Positions 26,034-35,293 are shown, numbered from the stretch's first letter. The stretch is 64,000 nucleotides of DNA from Vogesella oryzae (GCF_902829295.1 NZ_CADEPL010000018.1:97479-161478), one strand, 5' to 3'. Translations and numbers: made by a program. Notes: generated from the sequence alone by a model not told the origin.

Positions 26034-26066
26034 ATAGCTTTCACTATTCTTACGCATAACTTTCAC
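26034..26066. promoter_or_regulatory. Direct repeat upstream of the sugar transporter, possible activator site
   Basis: The 11-base word ATARCTTTCAC occurs at 26034 and 26056, exactly 22 bases (two helical turns) apart and 50-80 bases upstream of the transporter start. Tandem sites at this period are typical of AraC-type activators, but no regulator gene is adjacent. The 325-base gap 25984-26308 also has two dispersed-repeat copies (26136, 26215) and the narK2 terminator. Confidence 0.35.
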
Positions 26067-26243
26067 CACAATTGCGCACGCCACAGCAGTATTGTCTTTT
26101 TTTTCAATAGCTTGACAAATGCAAACCGCGGCAAGGTTGGCCGCACCAGTTTGCAGCACGGCAAAATGTTGTAAGTTTCATGTAAGAAAATTACCATGCA
26201 AGACCGGCGACGCCTGCGGCCAACGTTGCAACCCCAAAAAAAA

Positions 26244-26264
26244 CGCGCCCCGGTGTGGGGCGCG
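26244..26264 (-). terminator. Terminator of narK2
   Basis: CGCGCCCC and GGGGCGCG form an 8-base GC stem with loop GGTGT, followed on the minus strand by eight T. A textbook rho-independent terminator 45 bases past the narK2 stop. Confidence 0.93.
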
Positions 26265-26308
26265 CTAACAGGTGCAGTAGTCAGCCTGCAACTTGGAGAA
26301 GCCTTAGC

Positions 26309-27688
26309 TCAGCACGGAATCTCGGCATTCTTGCGGGCGTAGAACCACCAGTTCACCAGCACGCAGCTGATGTAGAAACCGATGAAGCAGTACAGCGCGG
26401 CATCTACGCTACCGGTCAGGGTAATGGAAGTACCGTAGCTCTTCGGGATAAAGAAGGCACCATAGGCAGCAAAGGCACTGGTGAAGCCCAGCACGGCAGC
26501 GGCTTCCTTGGTGGCATCGGCCATCGCCTGTTTCTGCGCGCTTTCGCCCTTGCCAGCCAGACGCTGGTGGAAGGTCAGGAAGATCGCCGGCACCTGCATG
26601 AAGGTGGAGCCGTTACCGATACCGGTCAGCGCGAACAGGCACAGGAACATGGCGAAGAAGCCCTGGAAGTTGCCGCCCAGACCGCCATGCGGCAGGAAGT
26701 TGAGCACGCCGAACACGGCAGCCACCATCAGCACGAACACCCACTGCGTTACCCGCGCGCCGCCGATCTTGTCGGCCAGCCAGCCGCCGAACGGACGGGC
26801 CAGTGCACCGACCAAGGGGCCGAGGAAGGCGTACTTGGTCGGGTCGATACCCGGGAACTGGCCCTTGATCAGCAGCGGGAAGCCGGCGGCAAAGCCGATG
26901 AAGGAACCGAAGGTACCCAGATACAACCAGCACATCAGCCAATTGTGCTTGCGCTTGAAGATCACCGCCTGATCGGCAAACGATGCCTTGGCCGAAGCGA
27001 TGTCGTTCATGCCGAACCAGGCCAGCACGGTGGACAGCAGGATGAACGGCACCCACACGAAGCCAGCGTTCTGCAGCCACAGCTGCTTGCTGACATCGCC
27101 TTTCACCCAGGTTTGGGCCTCGCCGCCGAAGGCGCCGAACAGGCCCATGGTGATGACGATAGGCACCACGAACTGCACGATGGACACGCCGAGGTTACCC
27201 AGGCCGGCGTTCATGCCCAGCGCGGTACCCTTCTCGGCCTTGGGAAAGAAGAAGCTGATGTTGGCCATCGACGAGCTGAAGTTGCCGCCGCCGAAACCGC
27301 ACAGCAGCGCCAGGATCAGCATGGTGATGTAGCTGGTATTCGGGTCCTGCACTGCGTAGCCGATGCCGACCGCCGGAATCATCAGGCTGGCGGTGGAGAT
27401 AGCGGTCCATTTGCGGCCACCGAAGATCGGCACCATGAAGCTGTAGAAGATGCGCAGCGTGGCGCCGGACAAGCCCGGCAGCGCCGCCAGCCAGAACAGC
27501 TGGTTCTGGCTGTAGCTGAAGCCGATATTCGGCAGGTTCAGCACCACCACGCTCCACACCTGCCAGATGACAAAGGCCAGGGTCAGCGCGGGGATGGAGA
27601 TCCACAGGTTGCGACGGGCGACAGACTTGCCCTGCTCTTGCCAGAACGACCGGTTTTCCGGCTCCCAGCGGGTCAGCACGTAAGACAT
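26309..27688 (-). CDS. narK2: Nitrate/nitrite transporter, NarK2 (E. coli NarK-like) type
   Basis: Twelve-helix MFS protein (459 residues) of the nitrate/nitrite porter family, close in length and pattern to E. coli NarK, which exchanges nitrate for nitrite. Nitrate-signature glycine-rich segments are present in helix 5 (FGGGNFSSSMANISFFFP) and helix 11 (TKEAAAVLGFTSAFAAYG), and the N-terminal LTRWEPENRSFW is typical. An AAGGA site precedes the ATG. It follows narK1 after 60 bases, giving the common narK1-narK2 pair in which one protein brings nitrate in and the other exchanges it for nitrite. Confidence 0.92.
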   Translation of the reverse strand: MSYVLTRWEPENRSFWQEQGKSVARRNLWISIPALTLAFVIWQVWSVVVLNLPNIGFSYSQNQLFWLAALPGLSGATLRIFYSFMVPIFGGRKWTAISTASLMIPAVGIGYAVQDPNTSYITMLILALLCGFGGGNFSSSMANISFFFPKAEKGTALGMNAGLGNLGVSIVQFVVPIVITMGLFGAFGGEAQTWVKGDVSKQLWLQNAGFVWVPFILLSTVLAWFGMNDIASAKASFADQAVIFKRKHNWLMCWLYLGTFGSFIGFAAGFPLLIKGQFPGIDPTKYAFLGPLVGALARPFGGWLADKIGGARVTQWVFVLMVAAVFGVLNFLPHGGLGGNFQGFFAMFLCLFALTGIGNGSTFMQVPAIFLTFHQRLAGKGESAQKQAMADATKEAAAVLGFTSAFAAYGAFFIPKSYGTSITLTGSVDAALYCFIGFYISCVLVNWWFYARKNAEIPC

Positions 27689-27748
27689 GATTTTGTCCTT
27701 TCAGCTCGGGCGGCGACGGCCGCCCGTAATCGTTGGAATCCTGTTGTT

Positions 27749-29011
27749 TCAGCGGGTGCTGGGTGCCAGTTCGACGGCTTTTTCCTGCTCGGCCGCAGCC
27801 ATACCCTTGAACGAGAAGTGCATCCACACCAGCGACACGCACACGGTGCCGTACAGCAGCATGAAGGCACTGGTGCGCACGCCGGTCAGGTCAAGCAGCA
27901 CACCGAACATGATCGGCAGCAGGAAGCCGCCAAGACCGCCGGCGAGGCCAACCACACCGGAAACCGCGCCGATGTTGTCCGGGAATTCGTCGGCGATGAA
28001 CTTGAACACCGACGCCTTGCCGATGGCCATCGCCACACCGACCACGAACAGCATCACGGTGAACATGGTGGGGCTCAGGCCAATGTCGAAGCCCTGCGGA
28101 CCATTAACGGTCTGGATGATGAAGTGGGTCTGCGGGTAGGACAGAATGAAGAACGCCACCCAGCACAGCCACATCACGCCCCAGGTCACCTTGTAGGCGC
28201 CGAACTTGTCGGACAGCCAGCCACCGACTGCGCGCAGCACACCGCCGGGCAGCGAGAAGCAGGCGGCCAGGAACGCAGCGTGCTTGATGTCGAAGCCGTA
28301 TTCGCCGACGTAGTACTTGGTCATCCACAGTGCCAGCGCCACATAGCCGCCAAACACCACCGAGTAGTACTGGCAGTAGCGCAGCACCGCCGGGTTTTTC
28401 ATCAGCGCCAGCTGTTCCGACAGGCTGACCTTGCTCGACACCAGGTGTTTCGGGTCGTGATAGGAGAAGAACCAGAACACGATGGCGGTCACCAGCATCA
28501 CCACCGCGTAGACGGTCGGCACCAGTTGCCAGCCGCCCAGCAGGATCAGGCTCGGCGCCACCAGCTTGGTCAGCGAGGAACCGGCGTTACCGGCACCGAA
28601 GATGCCCATGGCGAAGCCCTGTTGCTCGCGACGGAACCAGCGCGCCACATACGGCGTGCCGACCGAGAACGAGCCACCGGCCAGGCCGATCACCAGCCCG
28701 ATGGCAAGGAAGTGCCAGAACTGGGTAGCGAACTGCAGCACGTAGATCGGTACCACGCAGGCCAGCATCAGGCAGAACATGACGATGCGGCCGCCGTAAC
28801 GGTCGGTCCAGATACCCAGCGGTACGCGGATCAGCGCACCGGACAGCACCGGCGTGGCGGCCAGCATGCCGAATTCGGTTTCGTTCAGCCCGAGCTTCTG
28901 CTTGATGGGGATGCCCAGTACCGCAAACATCATCCAGATCATGAAACAGACGGTGAACGACAGCGTGCTGGATGCCAGCACCGCATATTGTTTGTAGCTT
29001 TGCGAGGCCAT
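27749..29011 (-). CDS. narK1: Nitrate transporter, NarK1 (NasA-like proton symport) type
   Basis: Twelve-helix MFS protein (420 residues) of the NarK1 subgroup, thought to import nitrate with protons and to start nitrate respiration. Signature segments are GLAGGSFSVGTPYVARWF in helix 5 and GAVSGVVGLAGGLGGFLLP in helix 11. The weak GATAAGAAC ribosome-binding site may limit expression. The 292-base upstream gap (29012-29303) should hold the narK promoter; I see two dispersed-repeat copies (29062, 29281) there but no clear FNR site. Confidence 0.9.
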   Translation of the reverse strand: MASQSYKQYAVLASSTLSFTVCFMIWMMFAVLGIPIKQKLGLNETEFGMLAATPVLSGALIRVPLGIWTDRYGGRIVMFCLMLACVVPIYVLQFATQFWHFLAIGLVIGLAGGSFSVGTPYVARWFRREQQGFAMGIFGAGNAGSSLTKLVAPSLILLGGWQLVPTVYAVVMLVTAIVFWFFSYHDPKHLVSSKVSLSEQLALMKNPAVLRYCQYYSVVFGGYVALALWMTKYYVGEYGFDIKHAAFLAACFSLPGGVLRAVGGWLSDKFGAYKVTWGVMWLCWVAFFILSYPQTHFIIQTVNGPQGFDIGLSPTMFTVMLFVVGVAMAIGKASVFKFIADEFPDNIGAVSGVVGLAGGLGGFLLPIMFGVLLDLTGVRTSAFMLLYGTVCVSLVWMHFSFKGMAAAEQEKAVELAPSTR

Positions 29012-29303
29012 GATGTTCTTATCCGCTCTATTGAGACGCTCTCACAGTACGCGCCCCGGCGTGCGGCCAACATTGGCCGGTAGTGGAGACCCTGCGCCAA
29101 TTAGGGATTAGTCCTGCCGCACCGTTTGGCGGGGGAGACTAGTTCGGATGGTGTAGTCGGGATAGCGTGCTGTCGTCACGACAGGCGGCTGCGCTGCAGT
29201 GGCAGCCGTGACAGCACAGCGGCGGCAGTACACCGCTGCGGGAAGGGAAACAGCAACACGGCGCAGGCGCGCCGTGCAGGGTTGGCCGCAACGGCAGCCG
29301 GTC

Positions 29304-29765
29304 TCAGCCGCCCCAGCTGGCGGCGGCGGCGCTATCGCTGGCCTTGGCGTCGACCCAGCGGCTGCTGCCGTCGGCAAAGTCTTCGCGCTTCCAGAATGGC
29401 GCCTCGGTTTTGAGGTAGTCCATCAGGTATTCGGCGGCGGCAAACGCGGCCTTGCGGTGGGCGGAAGCCACCAGCACCAGCACGATCTGCTCGCCCGGGG
29501 CCAGGCTGCCGACGCGATGCACTACCCGCACCGCGCTGATCGGCCAGCGCGTGGCGGCGTCGTCGGCAATGCGGCCGATCTCGGCCTCGGTCACCCCCGG
29601 GTAGTGCTCCAGAAACAAGGCGGCCAACGGTGTGGCGGCGTCGTGGCCGCGCACCATGCCCTGGAACACCACCAGCGCGCCGGCATCGCCGGCCACGGCG
29701 CGCAGCGCGGCCTCTTCGGCCGCCAGATCGAAGCGGCCCTGCTGGACGGTAATCAGACAGTGCAT
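29304..29765 (-). CDS. moaE: Molybdopterin synthase catalytic subunit
   Basis: Large subunit (153 residues) that builds the dithiolene of molybdopterin with sulfur carried by MoaD. Family motifs: VVFQGMVRGHD (usual VGxVR region), LFLEHYPGVTEAEI, VHRVGSLAPGEQIVLVLVASAHR, then LKTEAPFWKRE. The start MHCLITVQQG has a GGAGGCTGAT site; a longer frame to 29810 overlaps moaD and is rejected. It is the last gene of mobB-moaD-moaE. Confidence 0.94.
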   Translation of the reverse strand: MHCLITVQQGRFDLAAEEAALRAVAGDAGALVVFQGMVRGHDAATPLAALFLEHYPGVTEAEIGRIADDAATRWPISAVRVVHRVGSLAPGEQIVLVLVASAHRKAAFAAAEYLMDYLKTEAPFWKREDFADGSSRWVDAKASDSAAAASWGG

Positions 29766-29766
29766 A

Positions 29767-30018
29767 TCAGCCTCCGGTAACCGGCGGCAGGATGCCGACC
29801 TCGGCGCCATCCGGAATCGGCACTTCGCCGCGCACCACCTGCTGGTTCACCACCAGGCGGAATACCTTGCCGGCGGACAGCGCCTCGGCCCAGTCGTCGC
29901 CGCGGCCGCGCAAGGCGGCCAACAGCGCGGCGCTATCGCCGCCAGCCCAGTCCAGGGTTTCCTCGCCGCGGCCCAGCGCGTCCTTCAGGCGGCCGAAATA
30001 CAGAATGCGAATGCTCAC
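29767..30018 (-). CDS. moaD: Molybdopterin synthase sulfur carrier subunit
   Basis: Ubiquitin-like protein of 83 residues with the C-terminal GG tail (PPVTGG) that is adenylated and thiocarboxylated to carry sulfur to MoaE. Starts [16 protein letters not shown]. It overlaps mobB as ATGA and is one base from moaE, so the three are translated as an operon. Confidence 0.94.
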   Translation of the reverse strand: MSIRILYFGRLKDALGRGEETLDWAGGDSAALLAALRGRGDDWAEALSAGKVFRLVVNQQVVRGEVPIPDGAEVGILPPVTGG

Positions 30019-30509
30019 GTGCTCTCCTTAAGCCAACGCACGATGAAACCGGCGATGGCGTCGTAATCGTTCAGTGCCAGTTGCGGCACGGCAATATCCA
30101 GGGCGGCATCGCTGGCCACCGCCAGCACCCGCGCGTCGTCACGGCACAGTAGCGGCTTGCCCAGCGCCGGACGATGCACCTCCAGCTTGGGCACCGGCTG
30201 CCACTTCTGCCCTTCCAGCAACACCAGGTCTACCGGCTGCAAGCGCGCCAGCTGCTCGGCCAGCGACAACTCCTGCGCCAGTTCGGCGAAGACCGCCACC
30301 CGCTGCGGCGACAGCAGCATCACCTCGGCGGCGCCGGCCCGGCGATGGCGCCAGCTATCCTTGCCCGCCGCATCCGGCTCGATGTCGTGGTGACTGTGCT
30401 TGATCACCGATACCCGCAGGCCGTGTGCGGCCAACCTTGGCAGCAGCGCCTCGATCAGCGTGGTCTTGCCACTGCCGGACCAGCCGGCAATGCCCAGTAC
30501 TTTCTGCAC
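30015..30509 (-). CDS. mobB: Molybdopterin-guanine dinucleotide biosynthesis adaptor protein
   Basis: GTP-binding helper of MobA (164 residues) with a P-loop [10 protein letters not shown] near its N-terminus, VIKHSHHD and later [19 protein letters not shown] as in MobB. The start is GTG at 30509, preceded by AGGAGAGGTT; an open frame continues upstream to 30776 but overlaps narX and has no similarity. It is the first gene of the Mo-cofactor operon divergent from narXL. Confidence 0.9.
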   Translation of the reverse strand: MQKVLGIAGWSGSGKTTLIEALLPRLAAHGLRVSVIKHSHHDIEPDAAGKDSWRHRRAGAAEVMLLSPQRVAVFAELAQELSLAEQLARLQPVDLVLLEGQKWQPVPKLEVHRPALGKPLLCRDDARVLAVASDAALDIAVPQLALNDYDAIAGFIVRWLKEST

Positions 30510-30687
30510 AACCTCTCCTTTTGGTGGATTGTGGCGCCAGCGCCGTGGCGCTATGGTAGAGCTGTCAGTATTGCCAGCAAAAGCCACGCCATGTCTTCTC
30601 CTGCCCCGGTCGCGCTGCGGCCAACTCCGGATTGCCTGCCATTGTGCCGTGCCGCTCAGGCACTGCCTATCCACCGGACGACCTAAC

Positions 30688-32592
30688 ATGCTCAGCCAAA
30701 CGCCGAAACTGCGCAGCCTGTCCAGCAAGCTGCTGATGCTGACCATTGCCTGGCTGCTGCTGGCGATGACCTCCATCGGCTACACCCTGGTACTGTCGTG
30801 GAAACTGGAAGGCGGCGCCGCCGCCATCAACGACGCCGGCAGCCTGCGCATGCGCAGCTACCACGCCGCCCTGCTGGTCAGCGAGAACGCCTCGCGCGAA
30901 GCCATCCAGCAGGAGGAGCAGGCGTTCAGCGACACCCTCGCCCGCCTGAAGAAAGGCGACCCGGCGCGACCGCTGTTCCTGCCGGACAATGCCGCGGTAC
31001 GGCAGCAAGCCGAGGAGATCGAACAACACTGGCGCGGCGATATCTTGCCGCAGCTGCGGCGCGCCGAGCTGCAATCCGCCCGCCCCGAGCGGACGGCCAG
31101 CCCGGATGTCAGCAGCTTTGTCGACCGCATCGACCGTCTGGTCAAGCTGATCGAGGAAGACAACGCACGTAACACCACCTTGCTGCGCTTCTTCCAGATG
31201 GCGCTGATTGCCATGGCCATCGTCGGTTCGTTCACCATGATGTTCCTGCTGTTCCTGCTGGTGATCCGCCCGCTCGACACCCTGGGCGAGGCCATCACCC
31301 GCCTGCGCAACGGCGAGCTGGGCGCACGGGTGGAAGTCAGCGGCAATGACGAATTCGCGCTGCTGTCCAGCGGCTTCAACCAGATGGCGGACCACCTGCA
31401 GGAGCTGTATGCCACGCTGGAACAGAAGGTAGAAAGCAAGACCCGTTCGGTAGAAGAAAAAAACCGCCATCTCACCGCGCTGTACGGCACCACCTCGTTC
31501 CTGCACGAGTCGCACGAGCTGGAAGCCATGTGCGACGGCTTCATCAGCCGCCTGATCACGCTGACCGGCGCCGATGCCGGCAGTGTCCGGCTGGTCGATG
31601 TCAAACGCGGCCGCCTGGAACTGATCGCCCAGCACGGACTGCCGGAGGAGATGCTGGAAGACGACCACTGCGCGCCGCTGGATGGTTGCCACTGCGGCGA
31701 AGCGGTGCCGCAGCCGTTTGCCGTGATCCGCCGCTTCGACCGCATGCAGCAACAGGAAGAAAAGCACTGCCAGCGTGCCGGCTTCAAGGAAATCTCGGTG
31801 TTCCACATTCGGCACAACCAGAGCAATGTCGGCATCTTCACGCTGTATTTCCGCGAACTGACCCCGCTGTCGCCGCAGGACCAGTTCCTGCTGGAAACCC
31901 TGGGCAGCCACCTGGGACTGGCGATCGAAAACCAGCGTCTGGCCGCCCGCGACCGCCAGTTTGCCGTGTCGGAAGAGCGCAACCTGATGGCGCAGGGCCT
32001 GCATGACAGCATCGCGCAGTCGCTGTCGTTCCTCAACCTGCAGGTACAGATGCTGGAAGCGGCGCTGGGCAGCGGCGAGACCGAACAGGCGCAGGAAAAC
32101 CTGGGCTTCATCCGCACCGGCGTGCAGGAATGCTACGAGGACGTGCGCGAGCTGCTGCTGAACTTCCGCACCCGCATCAACAAGGAAGACTTCAACGATG
32201 CGGTACACACCCTGCTGTCGCGCTTCGAGCAGCAGGCCCTGGTCGCCACCCAGCTGACCATGCACGGCAACGGCTTGCCGCTGGACCCGCAACAGCAGCT
32301 GCAGGTGATTTTCATCCTGCAGGAAGCGCTATCCAATGTCCGCAAGCATGCCCAGGCCGAGCATGTCAGCATCGACATCCGTAACGAGGCCGACTTCGTG
32401 ATGACCATCCGTGACGACGGCTGCGGCTTCGACCAGCAGCGCTTCGAGGCACGCAAGGCACGCCACGTCGGCCTTTCTATCATGCAGGAGCGCGCGGCCC
32501 GCATCCACGGCCGCATCGCCATCCGCCCATTGCCCGGCAGCGGTACCGAGGTCTGCCTCACCCTGCCCCAGACTGAAAGACAAGCCGCATGA
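30688..32592 (+). CDS. narX: Nitrate/nitrite sensor histidine kinase
   Basis: Membrane sensor kinase (634 residues) for nitrate and nitrite. The periplasmic P-box that binds nitrate is intact, [12 protein letters not shown] at 47-58, just after the first membrane helix (about 15-36). A second helix (about 169-193) leads to a HAMP linker, a GAF-like central region with cysteines C328, C334, C336 and C361, and a HisKA_3/HATPase end with phosphorylated H439 in [12 protein letters not shown] and the ATP-binding GCGFD segment. Start ATG 30688 gives the expected N-terminus; the ribosome site is weak. The stop overlaps narL (ATGA). Confidence 0.95.
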   Translation: MLSQTPKLRSLSSKLLMLTIAWLLLAMTSIGYTLVLSWKLEGGAAAINDAGSLRMRSYHAALLVSENASREAIQQEEQAFSDTLARLKKGDPARPLFLPDNAAVRQQAEEIEQHWRGDILPQLRRAELQSARPERTASPDVSSFVDRIDRLVKLIEEDNARNTTLLRFFQMALIAMAIVGSFTMMFLLFLLVIRPLDTLGEAITRLRNGELGARVEVSGNDEFALLSSGFNQMADHLQELYATLEQKVESKTRSVEEKNRHLTALYGTTSFLHESHELEAMCDGFISRLITLTGADAGSVRLVDVKRGRLELIAQHGLPEEMLEDDHCAPLDGCHCGEAVPQPFAVIRRFDRMQQQEEKHCQRAGFKEISVFHIRHNQSNVGIFTLYFRELTPLSPQDQFLLETLGSHLGLAIENQRLAARDRQFAVSEERNLMAQGLHDSIAQSLSFLNLQVQMLEAALGSGETEQAQENLGFIRTGVQECYEDVRELLLNFRTRINKEDFNDAVHTLLSRFEQQALVATQLTMHGNGLPLDPQQQLQVIFILQEALSNVRKHAQAEHVSIDIRNEADFVMTIRDDGCGFDQQRFEARKARHVGLSIMQERAARIHGRIAIRPLPGSGTEVCLTLPQTERQAA

Positions 32593-33242
32593 CCCAGACC
32601 ATCCGCATCCTGCTGGTAGACGACCACACCCTGTTCCGCAGCGGGCTGAAAGCACTGCTGCAACGCCAACCCGATTTCGACATCGTCGGCGAAGCCGCCG
32701 ACGGACTCGAGGGCGTCAAGCTGGCCGAACAGCTGAAGCCGGACGTGGTACTGCTGGATATCGACATGCCGCAGATGAACGGCCGCGAGGCGCTGGTGCA
32801 AATCCTGGTCACCCAGCCGCAGCTGGCGGTACTGATGCTGACCGTGTCCGAGGACGGCGACGACCTGGCCGAGTGCATGAAAAGCGGCGCCCGTGGCTAC
32901 CTGCTGAAGAACATCAATGCCGACTTCCTGCTGTCCAGCATCCGCCGCGCGGTGGATGGCGACAGCGTGTTGTCACCGGAAATGACCGCCAAGCTGGTTG
33001 CCCGGCTGCGCAGCCCGGCCGTGGACAACCGTAATCCGGAGCTGGAAAGCCTGACCCCGCGTGAGCGCGAAACGCTGGCCTGGCTATCGCGCGGCGCCAG
33101 CAACAAGGAAATCGCCCGCGCGCTGGACCTGGCGGAAAGCACGGTGAAAGTGCATGTACAGAACATCCTGCGCAAGCTGAACCTGTCCAGCCGGGTACAG
33201 GCGGCGGTATACGCGGTAGAGCACGGACTGGAAAAAGGCTGA
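32589..33242 (+). CDS. narL: Nitrate/nitrite response regulator, NarL family
   Basis: Two-component regulator (217 residues): receiver domain with phosphoacceptor D57 in LLDIDMPQMNG and conserved D11/D12, and a C-terminal LuxR/NarL helix-turn-helix (LTPRERETLAWLSRGASNKE then STVKVHVQNILRKL). It should activate narKGHJI when phosphorylated by NarX. The ATGA overlap with narX implies coupled translation; a strong terminator follows. Confidence 0.95.
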   Translation: MTQTIRILLVDDHTLFRSGLKALLQRQPDFDIVGEAADGLEGVKLAEQLKPDVVLLDIDMPQMNGREALVQILVTQPQLAVLMLTVSEDGDDLAECMKSGARGYLLKNINADFLLSSIRRAVDGDSVLSPEMTAKLVARLRSPAVDNRNPELESLTPRERETLAWLSRGASNKEIARALDLAESTVKVHVQNILRKLNLSSRVQAAVYAVEHGLEKG

Positions 33243-33257
33243 GACTTCCCTGGCATG

Positions 33258-33295
33258 AAAAAAGGTTGGCCGCATGTTTGCGGCCAACCTTTTTT
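33258..33295. terminator. narL terminator built from two inverted copies of the dispersed repeat
   Basis: AAAAAAGGTTGGCCGCA (33258-33274) and its exact complement (33279-33295) form a 17-base perfect stem with loop TGTT and T runs on both strands. Each arm is one full copy of the genome-wide word GGTTGGCCGCA. It lies between the convergent narL and enoyl-CoA-type genes and should terminate both. The arrangement is the one known for inverted DNA uptake sequences in Neisseria. Confidence 0.95.
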
Positions 33296-33310
33296 GTGAC
33301 TTCGCCCGGC

Positions 33311-34123
33311 TCAGTCGCGGAATGTCGCCTTGCCGCCGCTGACCACGGCCATCACCGCCTGCTGGATGTCTTCCGACATCAGCATCGCCGCGTTCCAGGT
33401 CGCCACATAGTTGAGGCTGTCGGCCACGCTGTGGTCACGGCTGTAATTGAGCATTTCCTTGGTGCCGCGCACCGCCAGCGGCGACTTGGCGGCGATCTGC
33501 GCGGCAGTCGCCAGCGCATCGGTCAGCGCCGCACTGGCATCGGCGGCCACGCGGTTGACCAGATGCATGCGCTCCGCCTCGGCCGCGGTGACATCGCGCG
33601 CCGTCAGCGCCATCTCGCGGGCGTTGCCCTCGCCCACCACCCGCGCCAAGCGCTGCAGGGTGCCGACATCGGCCACCATACCGACCTCGACCTCACGCAC
33701 GCTGAACACGGCATCGGCCGCCGCGATGCGGATATCAGCGGCCAACACGATGTCCAGCGCACCGCCGACGCAGGCGCCGTGAATGGCGGCGACCACCGGC
33801 TTGCGGCATTGCTCCAGGCTGTTGACGCTGGCCTGCAGCTGCAGGATCAGCCGCCGCAGTTTCTCGCGCTTGCGCGCCTCGCAGCTGTCTTCCACCGCCT
33901 GCTGCAAACCCAGCAGCATGGTCAGGTCGATACCGGCACAGAAGTGCTTGCCATTGCCGGACAGCACCACCGCGCGCACCTGCGGCTCGGCATCGCACCA
34001 CTGCAGCGCGGCCTGCAACTCCTGCCACATGGTTTCATTCAGCGAGTTGGCCTTGTCAGGCCGGTTCAGCGCCACGTGCGCCACCTGCTCGCGCACCGCT
34101 ACCGTTAGCGTGCTGTAGTTCAC
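33311..34123 (-). CDS. Crotonase-family protein, probably delta3,5-delta2,4-dienoyl-CoA isomerase
   Basis: A 270-residue crotonase. The oxyanion-hole segments are FCAGIDLTML and IHGACVGGALDIVLAADIR, and the acidic active-site string VEVGMVADVGTLQRLARVVG closely follows the dienoyl-CoA isomerase (ECH1) pattern rather than that of a hydratase. It would shift double bonds in acyl-CoAs from unsaturated fatty acids with odd-numbered double bonds. It is the third gene of a TetR, thioesterase-like, isomerase operon (3-base gap to the upstream gene). Confidence 0.82.
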   Translation of the reverse strand: MNYSTLTVAVREQVAHVALNRPDKANSLNETMWQELQAALQWCDAEPQVRAVVLSGNGKHFCAGIDLTMLLGLQQAVEDSCEARKREKLRRLILQLQASVNSLEQCRKPVVAAIHGACVGGALDIVLAADIRIAAADAVFSVREVEVGMVADVGTLQRLARVVGEGNAREMALTARDVTAAEAERMHLVNRVAADASAALTDALATAAQIAAKSPLAVRGTKEMLNYSRDHSVADSLNYVATWNAAMLMSEDIQQAVMAVVSGGKATFRD

Positions 34124-34126
34124 GGC

Positions 34127-34630
34127 TCAGCCCTCCTTGCGCTTCTTGGGCACCCAGGCCCACACCATTTCGCAGGCAATCGGCGCCTCGCCGGATTCGT
34201 CAGTCACCAGCACTTCCACCAGCACATCGCCCTTGTCTTCTACCAGCATGCGGCCAACCTGTTCCGGCGTCAGCGTGGCAACGGCTTTCATATTGCCCTG
34301 CGCGCGCTTGAAATAGCTGACCTTCATCGACTTGAGCAGCATCAGCTTGTCATCCGGCACGTTCATGCCGACCACGAAACCGGTAGCGGTTTCCGCCAGC
34401 AGCGCCATGGCCGCCGCGTGCAGGCCGTGGATATGGTTCTGCACCTTCTTGCGATTCTTGACGCTGACCACCATGCGCTCGCGACTGACTTCCTCGAACA
34501 CCAGTCCGGCGGTGCCAAGAAACGGTACGAAGCGGCCGAACATCTTGGTAATCGCCCAGCTGCGCAAGCCGGCCGGCAGTGCCGCGGTTTTGTCCACCAT
34601 GCGGCACATGCTGTTTTTGGGTGTGCTCAT
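34127..34630 (-). CDS. DUF4442/PaaI-like hotdog thioesterase
   Basis: A 167-residue protein of the hotdog fold (DUF4442 group), likely an acyl-CoA thioesterase. Recognisable segments are NHIHGLHAAAMALLAETATG, which carries the usual asparagine/histidine and acidic residues of the fold, and KSMKVSYFKRAQGNM. It overlaps the TetR gene (ATGA) and precedes the dienoyl-CoA isomerase gene, pointing to fatty acyl-CoA metabolism. Substrate unknown. Confidence 0.75.
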   Translation of the reverse strand: MSTPKNSMCRMVDKTAALPAGLRSWAITKMFGRFVPFLGTAGLVFEEVSRERMVVSVKNRKKVQNHIHGLHAAAMALLAETATGFVVGMNVPDDKLMLLKSMKVSYFKRAQGNMKAVATLTPEQVGRMLVEDKGDVLVEVLVTDESGEAPIACEMVWAWVPKKRKEG

Positions 34631-35265
34631 TGTTGTGACTCCTCGTGTGTTGTTGCGGTGTTATTGCTGTTATTGGTGTTGTCCGCCTCCGCTGCCAGCC
34701 CCAGCAGCTGCCGCAGCTGGCGCTTGACGCTGGCGATGGCCGCCTCGTCGAATCGGGCCAACTGCAACGCGCCCTGCATGCTGGCAAACATCAGCGCGCC
34801 CATGCCGGCGGCGCTGCCGGCATACTGCATGCTGCCATCGGCCTGGCCGCGCGCCACGATGTCCACCGCCCAGGCGCGCATCTCCGCCACGAACAACCCG
34901 CCGGCCTGCTGCATCTCCGGCGGCAGGGTTTGCAGCTCGGCAGACAGGATGCCGCTGGGGCAAATCTGCTGGCGCTGGAAATAGCTGTCGGTCAGCGTGA
35001 AGTAGCGCTCCAGCTGCTCGGCCGGCGTCAGTCCGGCCTGCGCCGCGATGAAGCGGGCAAAACGCCGGCGGTAACGCTCGATCAGCGCCACGCCCAGATC
35101 GGTCTTGCGCGCAAAATGGTAATGGATGGCGGCATTGCGCACCCCCAGCCCGGCACTGATGTGCTGGTAGCTGAAGGCATTGAAACCGCGCGACAGCAGC
35201 AGCGTTTCCGCCAGATCGAGAATCTTCCTGCGCGTGTCGCCACGCGCGTCGTGTTCGGCTTTCAT
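34627..35265 (-). CDS. TetR/AcrR-family regulator
   Basis: A 212-residue repressor with an N-terminal helix-turn-helix (TRRKILDLAETLLLSRGFNA then YQHISAGLGVRNAAIHYHF). The C-terminal half has no recognised ligand motif; the end is an unusual threonine/asparagine-rich tail (NTNNSNNTATTHEESQQ), with simple-sequence DNA (GTTGTT/TATTG repeats). First gene of the acyl-CoA operon, which it probably autoregulates through the dyad just upstream. Confidence 0.9.
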   Translation of the reverse strand: MKAEHDARGDTRRKILDLAETLLLSRGFNAFSYQHISAGLGVRNAAIHYHFARKTDLGVALIERYRRRFARFIAAQAGLTPAEQLERYFTLTDSYFQRQQICPSGILSAELQTLPPEMQQAGGLFVAEMRAWAVDIVARGQADGSMQYAGSAAGMGALMFASMQGALQLARFDEAAIASVKRQLRQLLGLAAEADNTNNSNNTATTHEESQQ

Positions 35266-35277
35266 GCGGCGACTCTA

Positions 35278-35293
35278 CTTACCGGTCAGTAAG
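35278..35293. promoter_or_regulatory. Probable TetR operator
   Basis: CTTACCGGTCAGTAAG, a dyad with CTTAC/GTAAG arms, begins 12 bases upstream of the TetR start. It matches the general form (TTAC-N-A/G-C-...-GTAA) of operators bound by acyl-CoA-linked TetR repressors. Confidence 0.6.

Noticed and set aside
24492..29303. FNR boxes (TTGAT-N4-ATCAA) upstream of narG and narK1
   Set aside because: Both gaps were read on both strands without finding a convincing match; oxygen control is likely but not shown here.
30510..30776. Upstream extension of mobB
   Set aside because: The extra frame overlaps narX on the other strand; the GTG at 30509 with AGGAGAGG gives the normal MobB N-terminus.
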